Assembly: GCF_001238275.1 (NCBI RefSeq)
Contig: NZ_LGTB01000014.1
Location: 62,001 to 126,000, forward strand
DNA length: 64,000 nucleotides
Direction: 5' to 3'
From: Bradyrhizobium viridifuturi
GTDB lineage: Bacteria; Pseudomonadota; Alphaproteobacteria; Rhizobiales; Xanthobacteraceae
Below are positions 26,493 to 34,979 of this stretch, piece after piece (position 1 is the first letter of the stretch; every line of letters begins with the position of its first letter). The notes beneath the pieces were generated by a model. The model worked only from the letters and a program-made list of their open reading frames with translations. It was not told the origin of the DNA and ran no database searches. Made by a program: the position numbers and the translations under genes.

Positions 26493-29400
26493 AGCTGTGC
26501 AATGTCTTCAACGTCGCCATATATTGATCGAGATCGAACCGGTCGATCAGCGTGCGCATCTGGCCGACGAAATCGGCATGTTCGGGATGCTCATTGCCGA
26601 TCTCGTCGAGCTTGAGCTGAATCGCTCTGATATAGCCGAGCTGGCCGAGGCTGATCAGCTCCTCGACATGGTTCACGGGCGGACGCGAACCGCTATCCGG
26701 CTTCCATTGCGGAGGCGGCGCCGGCTCGGCCTCATACTGCCACTCGATCTTGAGCAATTGGCGGATGGTCTCGAGCAGCCGCGGGATGTCGATCGGCTTC
26801 ATCAAGTAGCCGTCGTGGAAGGGCTGCGCCAGCGGCGCGCCATGGGCCTCCAGCGCGCTTGCCGAGATCATCAGGATGCGCGCCTGGTGATGGCCTTCGG
26901 AGCGCAAGGTCTCGGCGACCGTCCAGCCGTCCATGCCCGCCATCGAGATGTCGAGCAGGAACATGTCCGGCCGGCAGTGTTGCGCCAGCGCAAGGCAGCC
27001 CGGTCCATCCGGCGCGCTGAGCAGGATGAAGCCGAGCGGTGCCAGGATCTCGCGCAACAGGTCGCGATGAGTCGGGTCATCGTCGGTGATCAGGATGGTC
27101 TTGCGCGGGCCGTGATAGCCGTACACGGGAGCGTCGACCGGCGCATCGCGGCGCGGATTGGTCACTTCTGACAGCAGCAGCTTGACCTTGAAGGTGCTGC
27201 CGGTGCCGACCGTGCTCGAGACCTTGATGTCGCCGCCCATCACGCCGGCGAGCAGGCGGCTGATGGTGAGGCCAAGCCCGGTGCCGGTCTGCGGCTGGGT
27301 GACGCCAAGCGCGCCGCGCTCGAACGGCGCGAAGATCCGCTCGAGGTCGTCGGGCTGGATGCCCGGCCCGGTATCGATCACCTCGAACTCCGCGACCGGG
27401 CTGCGGTAATGCACCACGAACTGCACCTGACCGGATTGCGTGAACTTGATCGCATTCGAGAGCAGGTTGATCAGGATCTGCCGCAGCCGCTTCTCGTCGG
27501 CGTAGACCACGACCGGCAGCACGGCAGGCCGCTTGAACACGAAGTCGATGCCCTTGGCTGCGGCCTGCAGGCGGAACATTCCGACCAGCTGTTCGAGGAA
27601 ATCGTTCAGCCGCACCTCGTCGCGCGACAGATAGAGCCGGCCGGCCTCGATCTTGGAGATATCGAGAATGCCGTCGATCAGCCCCGACAGATGATCGGCG
27701 CTGCGGCGGACCACGCGCACTTGCTCGCGCGGTCGTATGTGGAGACTGTCATCCTGTTCCAACAGCTGCGCGTAGCCGGAGATCGCGTTGAGCGGCGAGC
27801 GGAGCTCGTGGCTGAGGCCGACCACGTAGCGGCTCTTGGCGAGGTTGGCCGATTCAGCGACCTCCTTGGCGCGCTGCAGCTCGGCGTCGGTGCGCTTGTG
27901 GGCGTCGATCTCCTGGATCAACAGTGTGGTCTGCCGCCGCGTCTCTTCCTCGGCGGCGCGCCGGCTCTGCTGCGCCAGCACGAACAGCCACGCAACGACA
28001 CCGATGATCAGGGTCAGCGCAAAGAACACTTTCCACAGCACATCGGCCAACAATTCGTTGGCATGCACGGCTGCCGTGGTCTGCAGATAGATCAGGCCGA
28101 GCACCAGCGCCACGAGGCCGGCCGAGACCGCGAACACGCCGAGGTAATGGCCGAGCTGCGAGTTGATGCGGGCGTAGATCGGCTGCGGCATCACCTTGCC
28201 CAGGGCTTCCGAGACCTGTGCGCCGATCCGCCCATGCGGCTTGCAGAGGTCGTGGCAGCGCGCGTCGAGCGAGCAGCACAAGGAGCAGATCGGGCCGGCA
28301 TAGGCCGGGCAGGCGGCCATGTCCTCGGGCTCGAACGCATGCTCACAGATGCAGCACTGGATCGATTCAATGTTCTGCCAGCTCCGCTTCGGCTTGCGCG
28401 CGATGTAGTACTTGCCGTCCGTCGCCCAGGCAATCAGGGGGGCCGCGATGAAGGCGACCGCGAGCGCGACGAAGGCGGACAGTGCCTTGGCGGTCGGGCC
28501 GAACAGGCCGTAGAACGCGCTGATCGAGACCACCGTTGCGATCGTCATGGCGCCGACGCCGACCGGATTGATGTCGCAGAGATGGGCGCGCTTGAACTCG
28601 ATGTGCTGCGGCCGCAGGCCGAGCGGCTTGTTGACGACGAGATCGGCCACCAGTGCGCCGACCCAGGCAATCGCGACGTTGGAGTAGAGCGCCAGCGTCT
28701 GCTCCAGCGCTTTGTAGACGCCGATCTCCATCAAGAGCAGCGCGACCACGACGTTGAACACCAGCCACACCACGCGGCCGGGATGCGAGTGGGTGAGGCG
28801 GGAGAAGAAGTTCGACCAGGCGATCGAGCCGGCATAGGCGTTGGTGACGTTGATCTTGACCTGCGACAGGATCACGAATGTGCCGGTCAGCGCCATCGCG
28901 AGGTCAGGCTGCGACAGCACATAGCGGAAGGCTTCGAGATACATGTTGGCAGGTTCGGCCGCGTGCTCTGCCGAGACGCCGTGGCTGAGCGCGAAGAAGG
29001 CCAGGAACGAGCCGGCCAGCAGCTTGAGCGCGCCGAGCACGATCCAGCCGGGGCCGGCAGAGAGCAACGCGATCCACCACGCCTTGCGCGAGGTGCGGCG
29101 GTCGCGCGGCAGGAAGCGCAGGAAGTCGACCTGCTCGCCGATCTGCGCCACCAGCGCGAACACGACCGAGGCCGCGGTGCCGAACAGCAGGAGGTCGAGA
29201 TTGCCAGCGGGATCGCCGTGCTCGCCGGCGAATTTCCGCCACTCGGTGAAGGAATGCGGATTGGCCCAGGCGATCGCCGCGAACGGCATGATGTGGAGGA
29301 CGATCCACAACGGCTGGGTCCAGAGCTGGAACCGGCTGATCAGCGTGATGCCGTAGATGACCAGCGGAATGATCACGACTGCGCTGATCAGATAGCCGAT

Positions 29401-29898
29401 CGGCCGCGGGATGCCGAAGCACATGTCGAGCGCGCTGGCGAGGATCACCGCCTCGATCGCGAAGAAGATGAAGGTGAAGGAGGCGTAGATCAGCGAGGTG
29501 ATGGTCGAGCCGATATAGCCGAAGCCGGCGCCACGGGTCAGTAGGTCGATGTCGATGCCGCTCTTTGCGGCATGGTAGGCGATCGGCAGCCCGCACAGAA
29601 AGATGATGACGCTGACGACCAGGATCGCGGCCGAAGCGTTCATTGCCCCATAGTTGAGGGTAATGGTGCCGCCGATCGCCTCCAGCGCCAGGAAGGAGAT
29701 CGCGCCGAGCGCGGTGTTGGCGACGCGGGCGGCAGACCAGCGCCGTGCGCTCTTGGCGGTGAAGCGCAGCGCGTAGTCTTCCAGCGTCTGGTTGGCGACC
29801 CATTGATTATATTGGCGCCTGACGCGGTCTATCCGCTGCCGCCCTGCCACTCGTTCTAACTCCTGGTCCACGATGCGCTGATCGCGGGCAAATCCCAT
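26482..29898 (-). CDS. hybrid histidine kinase with NCS1 permease sensor domain
   Basis: A 1138-residue protein. Residues 30-500 form a complete NCS1-type (cytosine/purine/allantoin) permease with about 12 membrane helices. Residues 515-552 hold nine cysteines (CCICE...C...CSLCC...C...C), a likely metal or Fe-S site. Two further helices lie at 582-645. HisKA carries His697 (GLSHELRSPLNAISGYAQLL), and the HATPase follows (NLLSNAIKFT, DTGPGIQPDD, GTGLGLTISR). The receiver domain has Asp983 and ends near 1050. The gene is divergent from the urea/amide transporter operon and overlaps its response regulator. It probably senses a small amide or related nitrogen compound at, or during passage through, the permease part. 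Confidence 0.88.
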   Translation of the reverse strand: MGFARDQRIVDQELERVAGRQRIDRVRRQYNQWVANQTLEDYALRFTAKSARRWSAARVANTALGAISFLALEAIGGTITLNYGAMNASAAILVVSVIIFLCGLPIAYHAAKSGIDIDLLTRGAGFGYIGSTITSLIYASFTFIFFAIEAVILASALDMCFGIPRPIGYLISAVVIIPLVIYGITLISRFQLWTQPLWIVLHIMPFAAIAWANPHSFTEWRKFAGEHGDPAGNLDLLLFGTAASVVFALVAQIGEQVDFLRFLPRDRRTSRKAWWIALLSAGPGWIVLGALKLLAGSFLAFFALSHGVSAEHAAEPANMYLEAFRYVLSQPDLAMALTGTFVILSQVKINVTNAYAGSIAWSNFFSRLTHSHPGRVVWLVFNVVVALLLMEIGVYKALEQTLALYSNVAIAWVGALVADLVVNKPLGLRPQHIEFKRAHLCDINPVGVGAMTIATVVSISAFYGLFGPTAKALSAFVALAVAFIAAPLIAWATDGKYYIARKPKRSWQNIESIQCCICEHAFEPEDMAACPAYAGPICSLCCSLDARCHDLCKPHGRIGAQVSEALGKVMPQPIYARINSQLGHYLGVFAVSAGLVALVLGLIYLQTTAAVHANELLADVLWKVFFALTLIIGVVAWLFVLAQQSRRAAEEETRRQTTLLIQEIDAHKRTDAELQRAKEVAESANLAKSRYVVGLSHELRSPLNAISGYAQLLEQDDSLHIRPREQVRVVRRSADHLSGLIDGILDISKIEAGRLYLSRDEVRLNDFLEQLVGMFRLQAAAKGIDFVFKRPAVLPVVVYADEKRLRQILINLLSNAIKFTQSGQVQFVVHYRSPVAEFEVIDTGPGIQPDDLERIFAPFERGALGVTQPQTGTGLGLTISRLLAGVMGGDIKVSSTVGTGSTFKVKLLLSEVTNPRRDAPVDAPVYGYHGPRKTILITDDDPTHRDLLREILAPLGFILLSAPDGPGCLALAQHCRPDMFLLDISMAGMDGWTVAETLRSEGHHQARILMISASALEAHGAPLAQPFHDGYLMKPIDIPRLLETIRQLLKIEWQYEAEPAPPPQWKPDSGSRPPVNHVEELISLGQLGYIRAIQLKLDEIGNEHPEHADFVGQMRTLIDRFDLDQYMATLKTLHSYDH

Positions 29899-29925
29899 AC
29901 CAAAAACCTACGTCGCTATTTTGCG

Positions 29926-29963
29926 GTGCAGTATACGCGATCTCACGTATCAGTGCGCTGCAC
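29926..29963. promoter_or_regulatory. nested inverted repeats between kinase and amide operon
   Basis: In the 121-base divergent gap, GTGCAG (29926) pairs with CTGCAC (29958), and inside it ATACG (29933) pairs with CGTAT (29946). The centres are about three bases apart, so these are two overlapping symmetries and not one hairpin. The position suits an operator for the LuxR-type regulator acting on either promoter. This rests on symmetry and position only. Confidence 0.35.
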
Positions 29964-30019
29964 AAAAGTGAGCAATCCTCGCCCCATCAATAAGCGTTCT
30001 TGAACCAGATGGGGTGCTC

Positions 30020-31282
30020 ATGTCAGACGAAACAAAACCAGGACTGCCGTCGCCGCTCCGCCGTAAGCTCTTGATGGGAATGGCGGCATTGCCGGCCATG
30101 TCGATGCTGGGCCGGCCCGCCTTTGCCGACGTTCCTGCAACTTCCGCGGTCAACACCACCGGTCTTGCAGTCACCGATAGCGAAGTCACGGTCGGCATCC
30201 TGCACTCCGTCACCGGCACCATGGCGATCTCCGAGACCGGTTCGGTCGAGGCCGAGAAGCTCGCGATCGAGCAGATCAATGCCGCCGGCGGCGTGCTCGG
30301 CCGCAAGATCAAGTTCATCCAGGAGGACGGCGCCAGCGACTGGCCGACCTTCGCGGAAAAGGCGAAAAAGCTGCTGGTCAACGACAAATGCGCCGCGGTG
30401 ATGGGCTGCTGGACCTCGGCCTCACGCAAGGCGGTGCTGCCGGTGTTCGAGCAGTACAACGGCATGCTGTACTACCCGACCTTCTATGAAGGCCTCGAGC
30501 AGTCCAAGAACGTGATCTACACTGGCCAGGAGGCGACCCAGCAGATCATCGCCGGCCTCGATTGGGTCAACAAGACCAAGGGCGCCAAGAGCTTCTATCT
30601 GCTCGGCTCCGACTACATCTGGCCGCGCACCTCGAACAAGATCGCGCGCAAGCACATCGAGAACCATCTGCAGGGCTGCAAGGTGGTCGGCGAGGAATAC
30701 TTCCCGCTCGGCTCGACCCAGTTCAACTCGGTCATCAACAAGATCAAGCTGACCAAGCCCGACGTGATCTACGCGATCATCGTCGGCGGCTCGAACGTCG
30801 CGTTCTACAAGCAGCTCAAGGCGGCCGGCATCGACCTGTCGAAGCAGACGCTGCTGACCATCTCGGTCACCGAAGACGAGATCGACGGCATCGGCGGCGA
30901 GAACATCGCGGGCGCCTATGCCTGCATGAAGTACTTCCAGTCGCTCGATAATCCGAACAACAAGGCCTTCGTGCCTGCGTTCAAGAAGATGTGGGGCGAG
31001 AAGACCGTGATCGGAGACGTCACCCAGGCTGCCTATCTCGGCCCGTGGCTGTGGAAATTGACGGTGGAGAAGGCGCAGAGCTTCGACATCGACAAGATCG
31101 CGGCGGCTTCCCCCGGCGTCGAGTTCAAGGGCGCGCCGGAAGGCTATGTGCGGATCCACGAGAACCATCACCTCTGGTCGAAGACCCGCGTCGGACGCGC
31201 CAAGGCTGACGGCCAGTATGAGCTGATCTACGAGACCGCCGATCTGGTCGAGCCGAATCCGTTCCCCAAGGGCTACCAGTGA
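30020..31282 (+). CDS. urea/short-chain amide ABC transporter substrate-binding protein (UrtA/FmdD-like)
   Basis: Periplasmic binding protein of 420 residues with a Tat-like leader (SPLRRKLLMGMAALPAMSML) and the UrtA/AmiC fold text VGILHSVTGTMAISE, AVMGCWTSASRKAVLPVFE and NGMLYYPTFYEG. The ATG at 30020 is chosen over a GTG six bases upstream. First gene of a unit containing a full permease and ATPase set plus formamidase, so the likely ligands are formamide, acetamide or urea. Confidence 0.88.
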   Translation: MSDETKPGLPSPLRRKLLMGMAALPAMSMLGRPAFADVPATSAVNTTGLAVTDSEVTVGILHSVTGTMAISETGSVEAEKLAIEQINAAGGVLGRKIKFIQEDGASDWPTFAEKAKKLLVNDKCAAVMGCWTSASRKAVLPVFEQYNGMLYYPTFYEGLEQSKNVIYTGQEATQQIIAGLDWVNKTKGAKSFYLLGSDYIWPRTSNKIARKHIENHLQGCKVVGEEYFPLGSTQFNSVINKIKLTKPDVIYAIIVGGSNVAFYKQLKAAGIDLSKQTLLTISVTEDEIDGIGGENIAGAYACMKYFQSLDNPNNKAFVPAFKKMWGEKTVIGDVTQAAYLGPWLWKLTVEKAQSFDIDKIAAASPGVEFKGAPEGYVRIHENHHLWSKTRVGRAKADGQYELIYETADLVEPNPFPKGYQ

Positions 31283-31321
31283 GTTCTTTCGCGTAACGCG
31301 CAACCTCACTTCAAACGCATC

Positions 31322-31349
31322 GCGGCGTGGACGTCACCGCCCACGCCGC
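31322..31349 (+). other. stem-loop between binding-protein and permease genes
   Basis: GCGGCGTGG (31322-31330), ten-base loop, CCACGCCGC (31341-31349). Hairpins of this kind after the first gene of binding-protein operons often stabilise the upstream mRNA so the binding protein is made in excess. There is no T-run, so it is not a simple terminator. Confidence 0.4.
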
Positions 31350-31400
31350 CGATCGGACGCCGCTGTGTCGCGGCGCTGGCCCCTTGGACTGGAGAACCAG

Positions 31401-32327
31401 ATGTTCGGCGACTATTCGATCAGCGACCTCGGTGCCATCCTCGCGATGCAGGGATTTGCCGGGCTCATCCTGTTCTCCGTCTACGTGCTGATGGCGCTCG
31501 GGCTTGCCATCATCTTCGGCCAGATGGGCGTCATCAACATGGCGCATGGCGAGTTCATGATCCTCGGTGCCTACGTCACCTGGATGACGTCGAACGCCGT
31601 GCAGCACGTCGCGCCCTGGCTGTTCCCCGGTTACTTCTTCATCGCGATGATCCTGGCGTTCATCGCCTCCGGCGCGCTCGGCATGCTGGTCGAATGGGTG
31701 CTGATACGCCATCTCTACAAACGGCCGCTCGATACGCTGCTCGCGACCTGGGGCCTCAGCCTGATCCTGCAGCAAGCCTATCGCTCGATCTTCGGCGCAC
31801 GTGAGGTCGGCGTCGAGCTGCCGGAATGGATGATGGGCTCCTGGCAGGCGACCGACTCGATCCAGATCCCGATCAACGGCATGTTCGTGATGGGGCTGAC
31901 GATCCTGATCACGATCGTCGTCTTCTACATCCTGTTCTGGTCGAGCTGGGGCAAGCAGGTGCGTGCCGTGGTGCAGAACCGCGTCATGGCGGGCGCCGTC
32001 GGCATCAACACCGAGAAGGTCGACCGTTACACCTTCGGTCTCGGTTGCGGCATCGCAGGGATCGCCGGCTCGGCCTTCACCATGATCGGCTCGACCGGGC
32101 CGACCGCCGGCCAGCTCTACATCGTCGACACCTTCCTGGTCGTGGTGTTCGGCGGCGCCGCCTCGCTGTTCGGCACCATCGCCTCCGCCTTCTCGATCTC
32201 GCAGACCCAGTCGACGCTGGAATTCTTCCTGTCGGGATCGATGGCCAAGGTGATCACGCTGCTCACGATCGTCGCGATCCTGATGGTGCGTCCGCAGGGC
32301 CTCTTCGCGCTCAAGGTCCGCAAATAA
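31401..32327 (+). CDS. urtB: urea/amide ABC transporter permease UrtB-like
   Basis: Inner-membrane permease of 308 residues in the branched-chain amino acid (LivH) family, with about eight helices. Family text includes VLMALGLAIIFGQMGVINMA followed by HGEFMILGAY, and LLATWGLSLILQQAYRSIFG. The ATG at 31401 is preceded by GGAGAACCAG. Preceded by the binding protein, followed 17 bases later by urtC. Confidence 0.9.
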   Translation: MFGDYSISDLGAILAMQGFAGLILFSVYVLMALGLAIIFGQMGVINMAHGEFMILGAYVTWMTSNAVQHVAPWLFPGYFFIAMILAFIASGALGMLVEWVLIRHLYKRPLDTLLATWGLSLILQQAYRSIFGAREVGVELPEWMMGSWQATDSIQIPINGMFVMGLTILITIVVFYILFWSSWGKQVRAVVQNRVMAGAVGINTEKVDRYTFGLGCGIAGIAGSAFTMIGSTGPTAGQLYIVDTFLVVVFGGAASLFGTIASAFSISQTQSTLEFFLSGSMAKVITLLTIVAILMVRPQGLFALKVRK

Positions 32328-32344
32328 GAACAAGCAGGCTGGTC

Positions 32345-33478
32345 ATGATCAACTCGCGCTTTTTCAATCGCTCCGAACTGCTCGGCTTCCTTGCGCTCGC
32401 GGTGCTGCTGTTTCTGATCCTGCCGCTGTCGCTGGATATTTTCCGCCTCAACCTGGTCGCCAAATATCTGACCTACGCCTTCGTCGGCATCGGCCTCGTG
32501 CTGTGCTGGGGCTATGGCGGCATCCTGAGCCTGGGGCAGGGCGTGTTCTTCGGCCTCGGCGGCTACTGCATGGCGATGTACCTCAAGCTCGAGGCATCCT
32601 CGGTCGCGAACACCAAGATCCAGTCGACGCCGGGCATTCCGGACTTCATGGACTGGAACCAGCTCACCTCGTTGCCCTTCTTCTGGAAGCCATTCCACAG
32701 CTTCCCGGTCACGCTGTTGGCGATCCTGGTGGTTCCCGCGTTCTTCGCGCTGATCATCGGCGCCGCGATGTTCAAGCGCCGGGTCGGCGGCGTGTACTTT
32801 GCGATCATCACGCAGGCGATCGCCGCGATCCTCACCATCCTGATCGTGGGGCAGCAGGGCTACACCGGCGGCATCAACGGCATCACCGATTTGCGCACGC
32901 TGCACGGCTGGGACATCCGCACTGATCACGCCAAGTTCATTCTGTATTTCGTCGAGGTTGTGCTGCTGTTCGGATGCATCGTCGCCGCGCAATTCATCCG
33001 GCTGACAAAACTCGGGCGCATCCTGGTGGCAATGCGGGAGCAGGAGGATCGCGTGCGCTTCTCCGGTTACAGCGTCGCCAACTTCAAGATCTTCGCGTTC
33101 TGTGCCGCGGCGGTGTTCGCTGCGATCGGCGGCGCCATGTTCACACTCGAGGTCGGCTTCATGTCGCCGTCCTTCGTCGGCATCGTGCCGTCGATCGAGA
33201 TGGTGATCTACACCGCGGTCGGCGGCCGGATGTCGATCTTCGGCGCGGTGTGGGGTGCGCTGCTGGTCAATTTCGCCAAGACCAGCCTCTCGGAATCCTT
33301 CCCGCAGCTCTGGCTGTTCGGTCTCGGCGCGCTGTTCATCGCGGTCGTGCTGGCGTTCCCGAACGGGCTGTCCGGCATCTGGGCGGATCATATTCAGCCC
33401 CGCATCGATCGCCTGCTGGCATCACGCAAATCGAAATCGGCGGCCGGCCTGATCGCCGACGGCGCACCGGCCGAGTGA
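32345..33478 (+). CDS. urtC: urea/amide ABC transporter permease UrtC-like
   Basis: Second permease (377 residues, LivM family) with about ten helices: YAFVGIGLVLCWGYGGILSL then GQGVFFGLGGY, VGGVYFAIITQAIAAIL and a glycine-rich GGRMSIFGAVWGALLVNF near the C terminus. The start at 32345 is set by the MINSRFFNRSELLGF segment before the first helix; longer upstream reading is a shadow of urtB. Confidence 0.9.
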   Translation: MINSRFFNRSELLGFLALAVLLFLILPLSLDIFRLNLVAKYLTYAFVGIGLVLCWGYGGILSLGQGVFFGLGGYCMAMYLKLEASSVANTKIQSTPGIPDFMDWNQLTSLPFFWKPFHSFPVTLLAILVVPAFFALIIGAAMFKRRVGGVYFAIITQAIAAILTILIVGQQGYTGGINGITDLRTLHGWDIRTDHAKFILYFVEVVLLFGCIVAAQFIRLTKLGRILVAMREQEDRVRFSGYSVANFKIFAFCAAAVFAAIGGAMFTLEVGFMSPSFVGIVPSIEMVIYTAVGGRMSIFGAVWGALLVNFAKTSLSESFPQLWLFGLGALFIAVVLAFPNGLSGIWADHIQPRIDRLLASRKSKSAAGLIADGAPAE

Positions 33479-33490
33479 GGAGGGATCATC

Positions 33491-34246
33491 ATGCTCGTCG
33501 GCCATCAGCCAAAAGACTTCCTGCTCGCGGTCTCCGGTCTCACCGTGTCCTTTGACGGCTTCAAGGCGGTGAACGATCTCTCTTTCTATGTCGAGGAGAA
33601 CGAGATCCGCGTCATCATCGGCCCGAACGGCGCCGGCAAGACCACGGTGCTCGATTTGATCTGCGGCAAGACCCGCGCGACATCCGGCTCGATCCAGTTC
33701 CGCGGCCAGGAGCTGACCAAGCTGCGCGAGAACGAGATCGTGCAGGCGGGCGTGGGGCGCAAGTTCCAGACGCCGTCGGTGTTCGAGGATCTGACCGTGT
33801 TCGAGAACCTCGAGATCTCCTTCCCGCGTGGCCGCACCGTGTTCGGCTCGCTGACCTTCCAGCGCGACGATACCGTCAAGCAACGGGTCGAGGAGGTCGC
33901 CGAGATGATCTTCCTGAAGGACCGGCTCAACACCTATGCCGACCAGCTCAGCCATGGCCAGAAGCAGTGGCTCGAGATCGGGATGTTGCTGATCCAGGAC
34001 CCGGACCTCCTGATGCTCGACGAGCCGGTCGCCGGCATGAGCGTCTCCGAGCGTGCCAAGACCGCCGAACTGCTCAACCGCATCATCAAAGACCGCTCGG
34101 TGTTGGTGATCGAGCACGACATGAAGTTCGTCGAGGACATCGCCCACAAGGTCACGGTGCTGCACCAGGGGCAGATCCTGTCCGAGGGGACCATGGAGCA
34201 CGTCAAGAACGATCCCAAGGTCATCGAAGTTTACCTCGGCCATTAA
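33491..34246 (+). CDS. urtD: urea/amide ABC transporter ATPase UrtD-like
   Basis: Cytoplasmic ATPase (251 residues, LivG family). Walker A is IGPNGAGKTT near residue 45, the signature region is DQLSHGQKQWLEIG, Walker B is LLMLDEPVAGMS and the switch is IEHDMKFVE. SHGQKQWLEIG instead of LSGGQ is characteristic of the UrtD branch. Confidence 0.92.
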   Translation: MLVGHQPKDFLLAVSGLTVSFDGFKAVNDLSFYVEENEIRVIIGPNGAGKTTVLDLICGKTRATSGSIQFRGQELTKLRENEIVQAGVGRKFQTPSVFEDLTVFENLEISFPRGRTVFGSLTFQRDDTVKQRVEEVAEMIFLKDRLNTYADQLSHGQKQWLEIGMLLIQDPDLLMLDEPVAGMSVSERAKTAELLNRIIKDRSVLVIEHDMKFVEDIAHKVTVLHQGQILSEGTMEHVKNDPKVIEVYLGH

Positions 34247-34258
34247 GGAGCGGCGTCG

Positions 34259-34948
34259 ATGCTGGCAATCAATGATCTTCACGTCGCCTATGGCCAGAGC
34301 GAGGTGCTGCATGGCCTCAACGTCAAGGTCGCGTCGAACGAGATCGTCGCGATCATGGGCCGCAACGGCATGGGCAAGACCACGCTGATGAAGTCGCTGA
34401 TGGGCATCCTGCCGGCCAAGAGCGGCAAGGTGACCATGGACGGCACCGAGCTCGGCGCGATGAAGAGCTACGAGCGGGTCGCGAAGGGGCTGGCTTACGT
34501 GCCGCAGGGCCGCATGATCTTCTCCACCATGACGGTGAAGGAGAACATCGAGACTGGACTCGTGGTCTCAGGCGGTTCCGAGGTGCCCGGCGATATCTAC
34601 GAGCTGTTTCCGGTGCTGCTCGAGATGAAGGGCCGCCGCGGCGGCAATCTCTCCGGCGGGCAGCAGCAGCAGCTCGCGATCGCCCGCGCGCTGGCGACCA
34701 AGCCGAAGGTGCTGCTGCTCGACGAGCCGACCGAGGGCATCCAGCCGTCGATCATCAAGGACATGGCGCGCACCTTGAAACGCATCCGCGACGAGCGGGG
34801 GCTGTCGATCGTCGTCTCCGAGCAGGTCCTGAGCTTCGCGCTCGACATCGCCGACCGCGTGCTCGTCATCGAGAACGGCGAGATCGTCCGCGACGATCCG
34901 CGCGACAGCGTCGATGCCGCGCAGATCTCGAAATATCTGTCTGTGTAA
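34259..34948 (+). CDS. urtE: urea/amide ABC transporter ATPase UrtE-like
   Basis: Second ATPase (229 residues, LivF family): Walker A MGRNGMGKTTLMKSLMG, signature GGNLSGGQQQQLAIARALA, Walker B VLLLDEPTEGIQPSI. Starts 12 bases after urtD with GGAG upstream. Together with urtD it powers the urtB/urtC channel. Confidence 0.92.
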   Translation: MLAINDLHVAYGQSEVLHGLNVKVASNEIVAIMGRNGMGKTTLMKSLMGILPAKSGKVTMDGTELGAMKSYERVAKGLAYVPQGRMIFSTMTVKENIETGLVVSGGSEVPGDIYELFPVLLEMKGRRGGNLSGGQQQQLAIARALATKPKVLLLDEPTEGIQPSIIKDMARTLKRIRDERGLSIVVSEQVLSFALDIADRVLVIENGEIVRDDPRDSVDAAQISKYLSV

Positions 34949-34979
34949 CCACCACCAGTAAACGAAGGGGAGCAATGCG

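Noticed and set aside
27409..29544. 711-codon open frame antisense to the hybrid kinase
   Set aside because: Composition is dominated by Arg, Asp, Glu, Gln and Gly with no domain pattern; it mirrors the strongly supported kinase gene and is a high-GC shadow.
29923..29940. GG-N10-GC spacing upstream of the amide operon as a sigma-54 promoter
   Set aside because: Only the bare dinucleotides match; the surrounding TGGCAC/TTGCA bases do not, so it is expected by chance in GC-rich DNA.
32117..33391. 424-codon minus-strand frame opposite urtB/urtC
   Set aside because: Shadow of membrane-protein genes, with Asp/Arg/Gln/Glu-rich low-complexity composition.
31826..33478. Long upstream extension of the urtC frame
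   Set aside because: The part before 32345 lies inside urtB in another frame and has no permease-like sequence.
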